Source of the DNA: Micromonospora sp. WMMD1102 | GTDB taxonomy: Bacteria > Actinomycetota > Actinomycetes > Mycobacteriales > Micromonosporaceae | DNA: 64,000 nt | Assembly: GCF_029626265.1 (NCBI RefSeq) | Contig: NZ_JARUBN010000001.1 | Location: 7,629,001-7,693,000 of the forward strand | Direction: 5' to 3' | Shown here: in pieces, positions 1 to 7,971 of the stretch | Layout of the letters: each line of letters opens with the position of its first letter | How positions within the stretch are numbered: position 1 is the first letter of the stretch | The notes under the pieces: model-generated | The model's input: only the letters and a program-made list of their open reading frames with translations | Told to the model about the DNA's origin: nothing | Database searches by the model: none | Program-made: the position numbers and the translations under genes

Positions 1-384
1 ACCGTACCCAAGATCTGCGTGGTGGTCCGCAAGGCGTACGGTGCCGGGCTCTACGCGATGGCCGGCCCCGGCTTCGAGCCGGACGCAACGATCGCGCTGC
101 CCACCGCGAAGATCGCGGTGATGGGCGCCGAGGCGGCGGTGAACGCCGTCTACGCCAACAAGATCGCCGCGATCGGGGACCCGGACGAGCGGGCCGCCTT
201 CGTCGCCGAGCGCCGCGCCGACTACGAGCAGGACATCGACGTCGTCCGGCTGGCCAGCGAGCTGGTGGTGGACGCCGTCGTCGAGCCGGCCGACCTGCGC
301 ACCGAACTCGTCCGCCGGTACGCCGCCGCCCGGGGCAAGGACCGCGGCTTCTCCCGTCGCCGGCACGGCGTCACACCCGTCTGA
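1..384 (+). CDS. Acyl-CoA carboxylase beta (carboxyltransferase) subunit, C-terminal fragment
   Basis: The reading frame is open from base 1, so the gene starts upstream of the window. The 127 visible codons contain the typical C-terminal part of biotin-dependent acyl-CoA carboxylase (acetyl/propionyl-CoA) carboxyltransferase subunits: VVVRKAYGAGLYAM, then the glycine-rich P-T-A-K-I-A-V-M-G-A-E-A-A stretch, then a helical tail. The protein transfers CO2 from carboxybiotin to an acyl-CoA. An acyl-CoA dehydrogenase follows in the same direction after 127 bp, which fits a branched-chain acyl-CoA or odd-chain fatty acid degradation operon. The exact substrate cannot be read from this fragment. 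Confidence 0.9.
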   Translation, partial: TVPKICVVVRKAYGAGLYAMAGPGFEPDATIALPTAKIAVMGAEAAVNAVYANKIAAIGDPDERAAFVAERRADYEQDIDVVRLASELVVDAVVEPADLRTELVRRYAAARGKDRGFSRRRHGVTPV

Positions 385-511
385 CCGGAGCGGCCAGCCA
401 GCGCCGCACCACCAGCACCGCCCGCGCGGCAGCCGCCGCGCCACCAGCAGCATCCCGGCCGGGTTCGGCACGAGCGGACCGGCGGACCGACCGAACCGAT
501 GGAGGAACCCT

Positions 512-1660
512 ATGGACTTCCGGCTCAGCGAGGAATACGAGGCGCTGCGATCCAGTGTGCGGTCCTTCGCCCGCGAGGTCGTCGCGCCGGCGATCGCCGA
601 GCACTACGAGCGGCACACCTTCCCGTACGAGATCGTCGCGCAGATGGGCAAGATGGGCCTGTTCGGCCTGCCCTTCCCGGAGGAGCACGGCGGGATGGGC
701 GGCGACTACTTCGCACTCTGCCTCGCCCTGGAGGAGCTGGCCCGGGTCGACTCCAGCGTGGCGATCACCCTTGAGGCGGCGGTCTCGCTCGGCGCGATGC
801 CGATCTACCGGTTCGGCACCGCCGAGCAGCGCGCCCGCTGGCTGCCGAAGCTGGTCACCGGCGAGGCGCTGGCCGGGTTCGGGCTGACCGAGCCGGGCTT
901 CGGCTCCGACGCGGGCGGCACCGCCACCCGGGCGGTACTGGACGGCGACGAGTGGGTGATCAACGGGTCGAAGGCGTTCATCACCAACTCCGGCACCGAC
1001 ATCACCGCCCTGGTCACGGTAACCGCGGTCACCGGCAGCAACCCGGACGGCTCCAAGGAACTCTCCACCATCATCGTGCCGTCCGGCACCCCCGGCTTCA
1101 CCGTCGCGCCCGGCTACTCCAAGGTCGGCTGGTGCGCCTCGGACACCCACGAGCTGACCTTCGAGGACTGCCGGGTGCCGGCGGAGAACCTGCTCGGCCA
1201 GCGCGGCCGGGGCTTCGCCCAGTTCCTGCGCATCCTGGACGAGGGGCGGATCGCCATCGCGGCGCTCTCGGTCGGGCTCGCCCAGGGCTGCGTCGACGAG
1301 TCCGTCCGGTACGCCCGGGACCGGCACGCCTTCGGCCAGCCGATCGGCAACTTCCAGGCGATCCAGTTCAAGATCGCCGACATGGAGCGGCGGGCGCACA
1401 CCTCCCGGCTGGCGTACCACGACGCGGCGGCCCGGATGCTGGCCGGCGAGGACTTCAAGCGGCACGCCGCGATCGCCAAGCTGCACGCCAGCGAGTGCGC
1501 GGTCGACAACGCCCGGGATGCGACCCAGATCCACGGCGGCTACGGCTTCATGAACGAGTTCGCGGTGGCCCGGTTCTGGCGGGACTCGAAGATCCTGGAG
1601 ATCGGCGAGGGCACCTCCGAGGTGCAGCGGATGATTATCGCCCGCGACCTGGGGTTGTAG
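512..1660 (+). CDS. Acyl-CoA dehydrogenase
   Basis: This 382-residue protein has the usual length and all three domains of FAD-dependent acyl-CoA dehydrogenases. These are an N-terminal helical part (MDFRLSEEYEALRSSVRSF), a middle beta domain with GFGLTEPGFGSDAGG and the WVINGSKAFITN motif, and a C-terminal helical domain ending ARFWRDSKILEIGEGTSEVQRMIIARDLGL. The glutamate in EIGEGTSEVQ is near the place where short-chain enzymes carry the catalytic base. The ATG at 512 has GGAGG six bases upstream, which decides the start. It catalyses alpha,beta-desaturation of an acyl-CoA, and the upstream carboxylase suggests short or branched acyl chains. Confidence 0.93.
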   Translation: MDFRLSEEYEALRSSVRSFAREVVAPAIAEHYERHTFPYEIVAQMGKMGLFGLPFPEEHGGMGGDYFALCLALEELARVDSSVAITLEAAVSLGAMPIYRFGTAEQRARWLPKLVTGEALAGFGLTEPGFGSDAGGTATRAVLDGDEWVINGSKAFITNSGTDITALVTVTAVTGSNPDGSKELSTIIVPSGTPGFTVAPGYSKVGWCASDTHELTFEDCRVPAENLLGQRGRGFAQFLRILDEGRIAIAALSVGLAQGCVDESVRYARDRHAFGQPIGNFQAIQFKIADMERRAHTSRLAYHDAAARMLAGEDFKRHAAIAKLHASECAVDNARDATQIHGGYGFMNEFAVARFWRDSKILEIGEGTSEVQRMIIARDLGL

Positions 1661-1663
1661 CCG

Positions 1664-2206
1664 TCAGTCGACGGTGGTCAGCTCGGCCAGGGCCCGGACG
1701 GTCTTCCAGTTCCGGGTGGTCGAGGCGACGCCGAGCCGCTTCTCCAGGTTGAACCTGCTCCGGCCGTACCCGTCGGGAAAGTGCAGGTAGACGTCCCGGC
1801 CGGTGTCGGCGAACCGGAACTCGGCGGTCTCGCCGCCCGGCACGGCGAGCCCGGCCACCCGATCGGACTCCGGCGGCTCGGCCAGAAACGCCACCAGCAG
1901 CTTGACCTCGTCCGGCTGCCCGGAGGCGTACGGGTTGCCGCCGGTCAGCTTCGCCAGCTCCGGGCCGGACCGGACCATCACCGCCACGTCCAGGGTCGAC
2001 TGGTCGGCGAGGGCGCGGCGGATCCCGTCGGCCAGCCGTCCCGGGTCGGCATCGTCGGCGGCTCCGAAGACGACGTTGCCGCTCTGCAGGTAGGTCCGCA
2101 CCTCGTCGTGGCCGAGTTCGGTGACGATCCGGCGCAGGTCGGCCATGCCGATCCGGTTGTGCGAGCCGAGGTTGACGCCCCGGAGCAGTGCCGCGTACCG
2201 GACCAT
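1664..2206 (-). CDS. DUF1697 family protein
   Basis: The 180-residue protein begins MVRYAALLRGVNLGSHNRIGMADLRRIV and contains VRTYLQSGNVVF, the hallmark N-terminal pattern of DUF1697 proteins (YAALLRGINVGG...KTYIQSGNVVF). The C-terminal half (LEKRLGVASTTRNWKTVRAL) also matches. The family is a single cytoplasmic alpha/beta domain of unknown biochemical role. It is convergent with the acyl-CoA dehydrogenase, with only 3 bp between the two stop codons, so the ends are tightly packed and no terminator separates them. Confidence 0.88.
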   Translation of the reverse strand: MVRYAALLRGVNLGSHNRIGMADLRRIVTELGHDEVRTYLQSGNVVFGAADDADPGRLADGIRRALADQSTLDVAVMVRSGPELAKLTGGNPYASGQPDEVKLLVAFLAEPPESDRVAGLAVPGGETAEFRFADTGRDVYLHFPDGYGRSRFNLEKRLGVASTTRNWKTVRALAELTTVD

Positions 2207-2272
2207 CCCGCCCCCTCGATCGACCCCGTCCGACGCCTCAGCAGCGTAACTCGCGGCGGGGTCGGGTGCCGG

Positions 2273-3511
2273 TCAGCGGCCGGTGCGACGCTGGGCGGTC
2301 CGGCGTCGACGGTGCAGCAGCAGCCCGAGCAGGGCGCCGACCAGGACCACCGGGGCGGCCGTGCCGAGCAGCCAGCCCGGGTGGAAGCCCTGCTCCGGGC
2401 GTACCCGGGAGGCGCCGGCCACCGGCGAGGAGACCTGGTTGCCGGCGTCCTGACCCGGGCTGACGAGTTGGCCGACGGCTGCGTCGGCGGGCAGCCCGAA
2501 ACCCCAGTCGAGCAGCGCCGCACCCTGCTCCCAGCCGCGTTGCGGCTGCGACTCCGCGCCGAGCAGGGTGACCAGCAGGGTACGCCCGTCGCGTTCCGCC
2601 GCCCCGACGAAGCTGTGCCGGGCCAGGTCGGTGTAGCCGGTCTTGCCGCCGAGCGCACCGGGATAGCGGTGCAGGAGCTGGTTGTCGTTCCAGATCGGAT
2701 AACCCTTGGTGTTGTTCGCCGCCTGGGCCGGCACCTGCGCCATCTTCGTCGCCGCGTACCGGCGGAAGTCGGGATGGGCGAAGCAGGCGCGGGCAATCAG
2801 CGCCAGGTCGTACGCGCTGGTGTACTGGCCGGGACCGTCCAGTCCGGATGGTGTCGCGGCTCGCGTCTGGTGCGCGCCGAGCCGGGTCGCCTCGGCGTTC
2901 ATCGCCGCCACCCCGCCGGCCTGCCCGGCGGGACCGCCGCCGAGCCGGGCCAGCACGTTCGCGGCGTCGTTGCCGGAGTTCAGGATCAGGCCGAGCCAGA
3001 GCGTCTCGACCGGGTACCGGCCGCCGCGCACCAGCCCCACCGCCGAGCTGCCCGGTTCGAAGTCCAGGTCCGACCCGGTCACCTCGACCACCTGCCGAGG
3101 GTCGAGCCGGGGCAGTACCGCCGCCGCCAACAGCAGCTTCTGCACACTCGCCGGTACGCCGTACTCGTGCGGGCCGCAGCCGCCGAGCACCACGCCGCTG
3201 GTCAGGTCGGCGACCAGCCACGATGTGGCGGTGACCCGGGGCGGTTCGGCGACGCCGGGCGGGGTGACCAGGCCGGGGGTGGCCAGCGCGGGGCCGCCGA
3301 CCGCCGCCTTCGCCGGGTCGAGCGGCGGCGGGGCGGGCCGGCTCGGCCGGGCCACCGGCGGGCTCGGCGCCGGACAGGGCCGGGCCGGGGTGCCCGCCCG
3401 GATCTGGGCCGGAAGCCTCGGAACCGCGGGTCCGGGTGCCCCGGCCGCCGTCGTCGCGGGAAGCACCAGGAGAGCGCTGGCTACTCTGAGTACGAGCAAC
3501 CGTCGATTCAT
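2273..3511 (-). CDS. Secreted D-alanyl-D-alanine carboxypeptidase (PBP5/DacC type)
   Basis: The protein has the three serine-peptidase motifs of low-molecular-weight penicillin-binding proteins in order: SVQK (SxxK, about residue 122), SGN (SxN, about 183) and KTG (in GGKTGYTD, about 282). A signal peptide (MNRRLLVLRVASALLVLPATTAAGA) precedes a Pro/Ala-rich linker. The C-terminus has a membrane segment (PVVLVGALLGLLL) followed by a basic tail, so it is membrane-anchored on the outside. It trims the terminal D-Ala from peptidoglycan stem peptides. I chose ATG 3511 because it gives a standard signal peptide; an in-frame GTG at 3535 adds eight residues without a better ribosome site. Confidence 0.88.
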   Translation of the reverse strand: MNRRLLVLRVASALLVLPATTAAGAPGPAVPRLPAQIRAGTPARPCPAPSPPVARPSRPAPPPLDPAKAAVGGPALATPGLVTPPGVAEPPRVTATSWLVADLTSGVVLGGCGPHEYGVPASVQKLLLAAAVLPRLDPRQVVEVTGSDLDFEPGSSAVGLVRGGRYPVETLWLGLILNSGNDAANVLARLGGGPAGQAGGVAAMNAEATRLGAHQTRAATPSGLDGPGQYTSAYDLALIARACFAHPDFRRYAATKMAQVPAQAANNTKGYPIWNDNQLLHRYPGALGGKTGYTDLARHSFVGAAERDGRTLLVTLLGAESQPQRGWEQGAALLDWGFGLPADAAVGQLVSPGQDAGNQVSSPVAGASRVRPEQGFHPGWLLGTAAPVVLVGALLGLLLHRRRRTAQRRTGR

Positions 3512-3622
3512 ACTCCGAAGAGTAATCGGATTCACCCGTTCGAGTGGCGGAATCGACCAGACCGCCAGGTCGGCCGGCGGTGCTGACGGCGGCCCCGGCC
3601 GGATATGCCCGACGAGCGGGAT

Positions 3623-3652
3623 ACCACCAGGTCATCATGATGACCTAGTGGT
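3623..3652. promoter_or_regulatory. 30-bp near-perfect palindrome between MFS exporter and carboxypeptidase genes
   Basis: The arms read ACCAC-c-AGGTCATCA and TGATGACCT-a-GTGGT, with one mismatched pair and no spacer between the halves. It lies 1 bp past the stop of the leftward MFS gene and about 110 bp upstream of the leftward carboxypeptidase. It lacks a loop and a T-run, so it resembles a dimeric regulator operator more than a Rho-independent terminator. Both roles remain possible. Confidence 0.5.
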
Positions 3653-3653
3653 G

Positions 3654-4943
3654 TCAGTCCGGAAGTGGTTGTCCCTCGGCGCCGATGACCGGACGTCGGC
3701 CGCCCTCCCGGGTGAGCAGCAGCGCCAGGCAGGCGACCGCGACGCAGAAGGTCATGCCCAGCAGCAGCGCCACGGCGTTGTCCCGGCCGCCGAGTCCCAT
3801 CAGCGGCGCCGCCACCGCGGCGAGCACCCCTTGCAGGGTGCCGAGCACCGCCGATCCGCTGCCGGCCGCCTTCGGCACCCGCTGGATCGCCAGCGCGGCG
3901 GCGTTCCCCATGAACATGCCGAGCCCGACGAAGAAGAGCAGCAGCGGGACCGCCGTGGCCCGGCCGAGCTGACCGGCCAGGGTGACGGCGAGCAGGCCGG
4001 CGGTGGTGGCCAGCATGACGGCCAGGCCGATCCGGAGCAGCAGCGCCGGCCGGGCGCCCCGGCCGACCAGGCGGGCGTTTACCGCGCCGCTCAGGGTGGA
4101 GAGCAGCGCACCGGCGGCGAAGGCGACGGCGGCCTGCCGCACGGAGAGCCCCAGCACGTACTGGAGGAAGAAGGGTGACGCGGCGATGTAGCAGAACAGG
4201 GCCGCGAACCCGAAGCCGAACGTGAACGTGTAGCCGAGGTAGACCCGGTCGGCCAGCACCGACCGGGCGGTGGCCAGGGTGGCGCGGAGTCCGCCGGCAT
4301 GCCGGCGCTCCGGCGGCAGACTCTCGGGTACGCCGACAAGCGCGACCAGCAGGGTGACCAGCAGCCCGGCGGCGAGGGTGACCCAGACGGCCCGCCAGCC
4401 GGCCGCACTCGTCACCACGCCGCCGATCAGCGGGGCGGTGATCGGGGCGATCCCGCTGAGCGCCATCAGGATGCCGAACATCCGGGCGGCGGCCGGACCC
4501 TGGGCGGTGTCGGAGATGACCGCCCGGCCCACCACCACGCCGGCCGCCGCGCTGAAGCCCATCACGAGACGCAGGGCGGTCAGCGCGCCCAGGGTCGGCG
4601 CGAAGGCACAGGCGGCGGCGGAGGCCGCGCAGACCGCCGTGCCGGCCAGGATCAGCGGCCGGCGGCCGTACCGGTCGGAGAGCGGGCCGAGCACGAGCTG
4701 TCCGAGGGCCAGCCCGACCACGAACGCGGTGAGGGTGAGCTGGATGCCGGCGGGGTCGGTGCGGAACTCGTCGGCCATCCGGGGGAAGGCCGGCAGGTAC
4801 ATGTCGATGCCCATCGGTGGCACGAAGGCCAGCAGCACCAGGGCGGGCAGCAGCAGCCGGCGGGACCGGGTAGGCGGTGTGGCGGGCTGTGCGGGCGGCG
4901 ACGGCGGGCTGGACTCTTCGCTTCGCGAGGGGGCGGAAGTCAC
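3654..4943 (-). CDS. Bcr/CflA-type multidrug MFS exporter
   Basis: The protein has 429 residues and about 12 hydrophobic helices, beginning after a charged Ser/Pro-rich N-terminus (LLLPALVLLAFVPPMGIDMYLPAFPRM). The phrase D-M-Y-L-P-A-F-P in the first helix and LVLGPLSDRYGRRPLIL between helices 2 and 3 are typical of the drug:H+ antiporter 12-spanner Bcr/CflA group. It is an inner-membrane proton-driven exporter; the substrate is unknown. The GTG start at 4943 lies only 11 bp from a TATAGT -10-like hexamer (4955-4960, minus strand), so the mRNA leader would be very short. It is divergent from a MarR gene 51 bp away, its likely regulator. Confidence 0.88.
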   Translation of the reverse strand: MTSAPSRSEESSPPSPPAQPATPPTRSRRLLLPALVLLAFVPPMGIDMYLPAFPRMADEFRTDPAGIQLTLTAFVVGLALGQLVLGPLSDRYGRRPLILAGTAVCAASAAACAFAPTLGALTALRLVMGFSAAAGVVVGRAVISDTAQGPAAARMFGILMALSGIAPITAPLIGGVVTSAAGWRAVWVTLAAGLLVTLLVALVGVPESLPPERRHAGGLRATLATARSVLADRVYLGYTFTFGFGFAALFCYIAASPFFLQYVLGLSVRQAAVAFAAGALLSTLSGAVNARLVGRGARPALLLRIGLAVMLATTAGLLAVTLAGQLGRATAVPLLLFFVGLGMFMGNAAALAIQRVPKAAGSGSAVLGTLQGVLAAVAAPLMGLGGRDNAVALLLGMTFCVAVACLALLLTREGGRRPVIGAEGQPLPD

Positions 4944-4950
4944 GCCGGCA

Positions 4951-4971
4951 AGTTACTATACCTATATAACT
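4951..4971. promoter_or_regulatory. Probable MarR operator in the MFS/marR divergent promoter
   Basis: The 21-bp AT-rich site has arms AGTTAcTATA and TATATAACT, an inverted repeat with one extra base in the left arm. It overlaps a -10-like TATAGT for the leftward exporter and a TATAAC for the rightward marR gene. Its position in a 51-bp divergent intergenic region is what is expected for an autoregulating MarR repressor. The assignment is by position and symmetry only. Confidence 0.55.
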
Positions 4972-4994
4972 ATGTCTAGCGTTATCCTCGTGAA

Positions 4995-5480
4995 GTGAAA
5001 CGAGTGACCGTGGCGGACGAGACGGTGCTGCGGCAGGCGAGGACACTCGTACCGGTTCTGTACCAACTGAGCCGGGTGCTGCGGATGCAGGGCACCGACG
5101 AGTCGGGGCTCGGCCAGCTGCCGCCCTCCGAGCTGGAAGTGCTGCGGTACGTCGCCGACACCCCCGGGGTCTCGGTGAGCACTCTCGCCCGCGACCTCGG
5201 GCTGCACGCCAGCAACGTCAGCGCGACCGTCCGGGCACTTGTGGCCCGCGACCTGCTGCGCCGCGAGCCCGACCCGAACGACCGGCGGGCCGTACGCCTG
5301 CACGCGACAGTGGACGCCGCGCACGGCTCGGCCCGGATCGAGGACGCCTGGGCCCGGCTCTTCGCCGCCGCGCTGGCCGAGATCACCGACGAGCAGCGGG
5401 CCGAGCTGGCCGACGCCGCCCCGGCACTCGGCGCGCTCGCCGAACGCCTCCGGATCCGCCGCGCCACCGAACGGAGCTGA
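4995..5480 (+). CDS. MarR family transcriptional regulator
   Basis: The 161-residue protein has a winged helix-turn-helix of the MarR type: LPPSELEVLRYVADTPGVSVSTLARDLGLHASNVSATVRALVARDLLRREPDPNDRRAVRLHAT, where the DPNDRRAV wing is characteristic. Flanking helices would form the dimer interface. Translation starts at GTG 4995; another in-frame GTG at 5004 is possible. It is divergent from the MFS exporter and probably represses that gene and itself through the palindrome at 4951-4971, with release by an exported compound. The ligand is unknown. Confidence 0.88.
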   Translation: MKRVTVADETVLRQARTLVPVLYQLSRVLRMQGTDESGLGQLPPSELEVLRYVADTPGVSVSTLARDLGLHASNVSATVRALVARDLLRREPDPNDRRAVRLHATVDAAHGSARIEDAWARLFAAALAEITDEQRAELADAAPALGALAERLRIRRATERS

Positions 5481-5625
5481 GCACCCGATCCGGAGCAGAC
5501 CACGGCGACCCGGCACACCGGACGGTCGATTCTGACCGGTTAGGGGCTGACGATCGACTGCTCAGGGTGTTTGCATGTGCGCCGAGGGCGACCGTAGACG
5601 GTCGTGCCGGGGGGAGGTTCGAGGG

Positions 5626-7887
5626 ATGTTCGCTGCGTTCGGGCGGTCGCTGTGGCGGTGGCGCTGGGCGGTACTCGTCGGCTGGCTGGGACTGGTGCTC
5701 GCCGGGGCCACCCTCGGCGGGCAGGTCTTCGACCGGCTCGACGACACCGACAACCTCCGCCCGGACGCCGAGTCGCAGCGGGCCGACCGCCGGATCGCCG
5801 AACTCCTCCCCGAGGGCCCGACCGTGGTCGCGATCGTCCGGGACCGGGACCCGTACAACCCGGCGCTGGTGGCCAGCGTCGACCAGGTACGCGCCGAGCT
5901 GCGGGCCGTACCCGGGGTCAGGGAGGTCGAGGACCTCTACAACGCGGCGGGCGGCCGGATCGGCGCCGACAACCGGAGCACCCTGGTCCGGGTCGAACTG
6001 GTCGACGGACTGCCCACCGCCGAGCGGGAGGCGGCCGAGGACCGGGTCGTCGCCCTGCTGCGCGGGATCGACGCGCCGCAGGTGCTGGTCGGCGGCGACG
6101 AACTGGCCGAGCGCGCCTTCGCCGAGCAGGCGGTCTCCGACGCGGCCGTCGGCGAGTCGATCGCGCTCGGCGTACTCCTGGTGGCGCTTGTGGTGATCCT
6201 CGGCGGCCTGCTGGCCGGGGTGCTTCCGCTGCTCGCCGCGCTCGCCGCCGTCGCGGTGACCCTGCTCGGCCTCTACGGCCTGACCGCCGTCACCGGAGTC
6301 GGCGAGTTCACCGTCAACGTGGTCACCCTGCTCGGCATCGGCCTGACCGTGGACTACGCGCTGCTGCTGGTCGCCCGGTTCCGCGAGGAACGCGGGGACG
6401 GGCCGGAGCAGGGCGATCCGGTCGAGGCGCTGGCCCGGACGATGGCGACCGCCGGGCGTACCGTGCTGATCTCCGGCCTGGCGGTCGCGGCCTCGATGGT
6501 CGGGCTGCACGCCTTCGCCGAACCGCTGCTCGCCGCGATGGCGCTCGGCGGCGCGCTGGCGGTCACCCTGGCCACCCTCGCCGGGCTGACCCTGCTGCCG
6601 GCGCTGGTCGCCGTAACCCACCGGCACATCCCGGCACCCGGCGCCCGGACCTGGGTGCGCCGGGCGCTGGCCGCCGCCGCCCGCCCGGTCCGCGGCACCG
6701 CCGGCTCCCGGCCGGATACCCCGGACGCCCGCCCCGGCCTGCTCGGCCGGCTCGCCGGGTACGCGCAGAGCCGGCCCGGCCCGGTGGCGTTCGGCGTCAC
6801 CGCCGGGCTGCTGCTGCTCGCCCTGCCCTTCCTGGCCGGCGCCAACCTGGCCAACTCCGACGCCCGGGCGCTGCCCCGCTCGACGGAGGCCCGGCAGGTG
6901 CACGACGTGCTGCTGCGCGACTTCGAGGCGGGCCGGGCCGACCCGGTCAGCCTGGTGGTCGCGGCCGACCCGGCCAGCGCCGAGGTGCGGGACCTGATGA
7001 ACCGGCTCAACACCCTGCCACAGGTGATCCGGATGCAACCCCGCCCCGACGTACCCGGTGCGGCGCTGGTGATCGACCTGACGCCCCGGGGCGCGACCGG
7101 CGGCCCCGAGTCCCGGGAACTGGTCCGCGCCGTCCGCGCCCTCGACCAGCCCCTGCCAGTGCTGGTCGGCGGGCCGGCCGCCGAGGTGGTCGACTACCGC
7201 GACTCGGTCGCGCAACGGCTGCCGTACGCCCTGCTCGTGCTGCTGCTGGTCACCGGCGGGCTGCTCTTCGTGCTCACCGGCTCGCTGGTGATCCCGGTGA
7301 AGGCACTGGTGATGAACGTGCTGACCCTGCTCGCCACCCTCGGCGTACTGGTGGTGGTCTTCCAGTGGGGGGTGGGCGCCGGACTGCTCGGCGTGGAGTC
7401 CTGGGGTGGGATCGACCTGACCACCCCGGTGCTGCTGTTCGTGTTCGTCTTCGGGTTGTCGATGGACTACGAGGTGTTCCTGCTGGCCCGGATCCGCGAG
7501 GAGTGGCGGCGCTGGTCCGGACTGCATACCCCGGCCGCCCGGACCCGGGCCGGGCAGCGCGCCGTACTGGCCGGGATCGTCCGGACCGGTCCGGTGGTGA
7601 CCTCGGCGGCGGTCTGCATCACCATCGTCTTCCTCGGGTTCCTGCTCGGCGACCTGACCGCCGTCAAGGAGATCGGCTTCGGCATGGCGGTGGCCGTGTT
7701 CCTCGACGTCACCGTGGTACGCGGGCTGCTGATGCCGGCGCTGATGAGCCTGCTCGGCGAGTGGAACTGGTGGGCGCCGGCCCCGCTGCGCCGGCTGCAC
7801 CAGAGGTACTCCGGAGACGCCGGAGCGGCCAGCCCGGAGGCGCCCGGCGTGAGGGATCCGTCACCGGCCGGAATCGGTCATCAGTGA
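5626..7887 (+). CDS. MMPL family (RND-like) transporter
   Basis: The 753-residue protein has the two-fold MMPL layout. A first membrane helix (FAAFGRSLWRWRWAVLVGWLGLVLAGATL) is followed by an extracytoplasmic domain, then a block of about five helices containing the signature LLGIGLTVDYALLLVARFREE. The pattern repeats, with VFVFGLSMDYEVFLLARIREEW in the second half. Aspartates in the two x-D-Y motifs are the proton-relay candidates. Such proteins export lipids or hydrophobic molecules. ATG 5626 is preferred over GTG/ATG codons upstream because GGGGGAGG precedes it by about eight bases and the protein then starts at the expected membrane helix. The substrate is not evident from neighbours. Confidence 0.9.
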   Translation: MFAAFGRSLWRWRWAVLVGWLGLVLAGATLGGQVFDRLDDTDNLRPDAESQRADRRIAELLPEGPTVVAIVRDRDPYNPALVASVDQVRAELRAVPGVREVEDLYNAAGGRIGADNRSTLVRVELVDGLPTAEREAAEDRVVALLRGIDAPQVLVGGDELAERAFAEQAVSDAAVGESIALGVLLVALVVILGGLLAGVLPLLAALAAVAVTLLGLYGLTAVTGVGEFTVNVVTLLGIGLTVDYALLLVARFREERGDGPEQGDPVEALARTMATAGRTVLISGLAVAASMVGLHAFAEPLLAAMALGGALAVTLATLAGLTLLPALVAVTHRHIPAPGARTWVRRALAAAARPVRGTAGSRPDTPDARPGLLGRLAGYAQSRPGPVAFGVTAGLLLLALPFLAGANLANSDARALPRSTEARQVHDVLLRDFEAGRADPVSLVVAADPASAEVRDLMNRLNTLPQVIRMQPRPDVPGAALVIDLTPRGATGGPESRELVRAVRALDQPLPVLVGGPAAEVVDYRDSVAQRLPYALLVLLLVTGGLLFVLTGSLVIPVKALVMNVLTLLATLGVLVVVFQWGVGAGLLGVESWGGIDLTTPVLLFVFVFGLSMDYEVFLLARIREEWRRWSGLHTPAARTRAGQRAVLAGIVRTGPVVTSAAVCITIVFLGFLLGDLTAVKEIGFGMAVAVFLDVTVVRGLLMPALMSLLGEWNWWAPAPLRRLHQRYSGDAGAASPEAPGVRDPSPAGIGHQ

Positions 7888-7971
7888 TCTGTCGGATATC
7901 TGTGTCCTCTTCCGTCGGTAGCGCGACGTATCTATGTGAGGGTTCCTCGGGCCTGCGTAGTCTTCCTGCCC

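Noticed and set aside
371..1534. Long antisense open frames such as this one, and similar ones across the window
   Set aside because: They mirror high third-position GC of real genes on the other strand; composition is Arg/Pro/Gly-rich and no family motifs occur.
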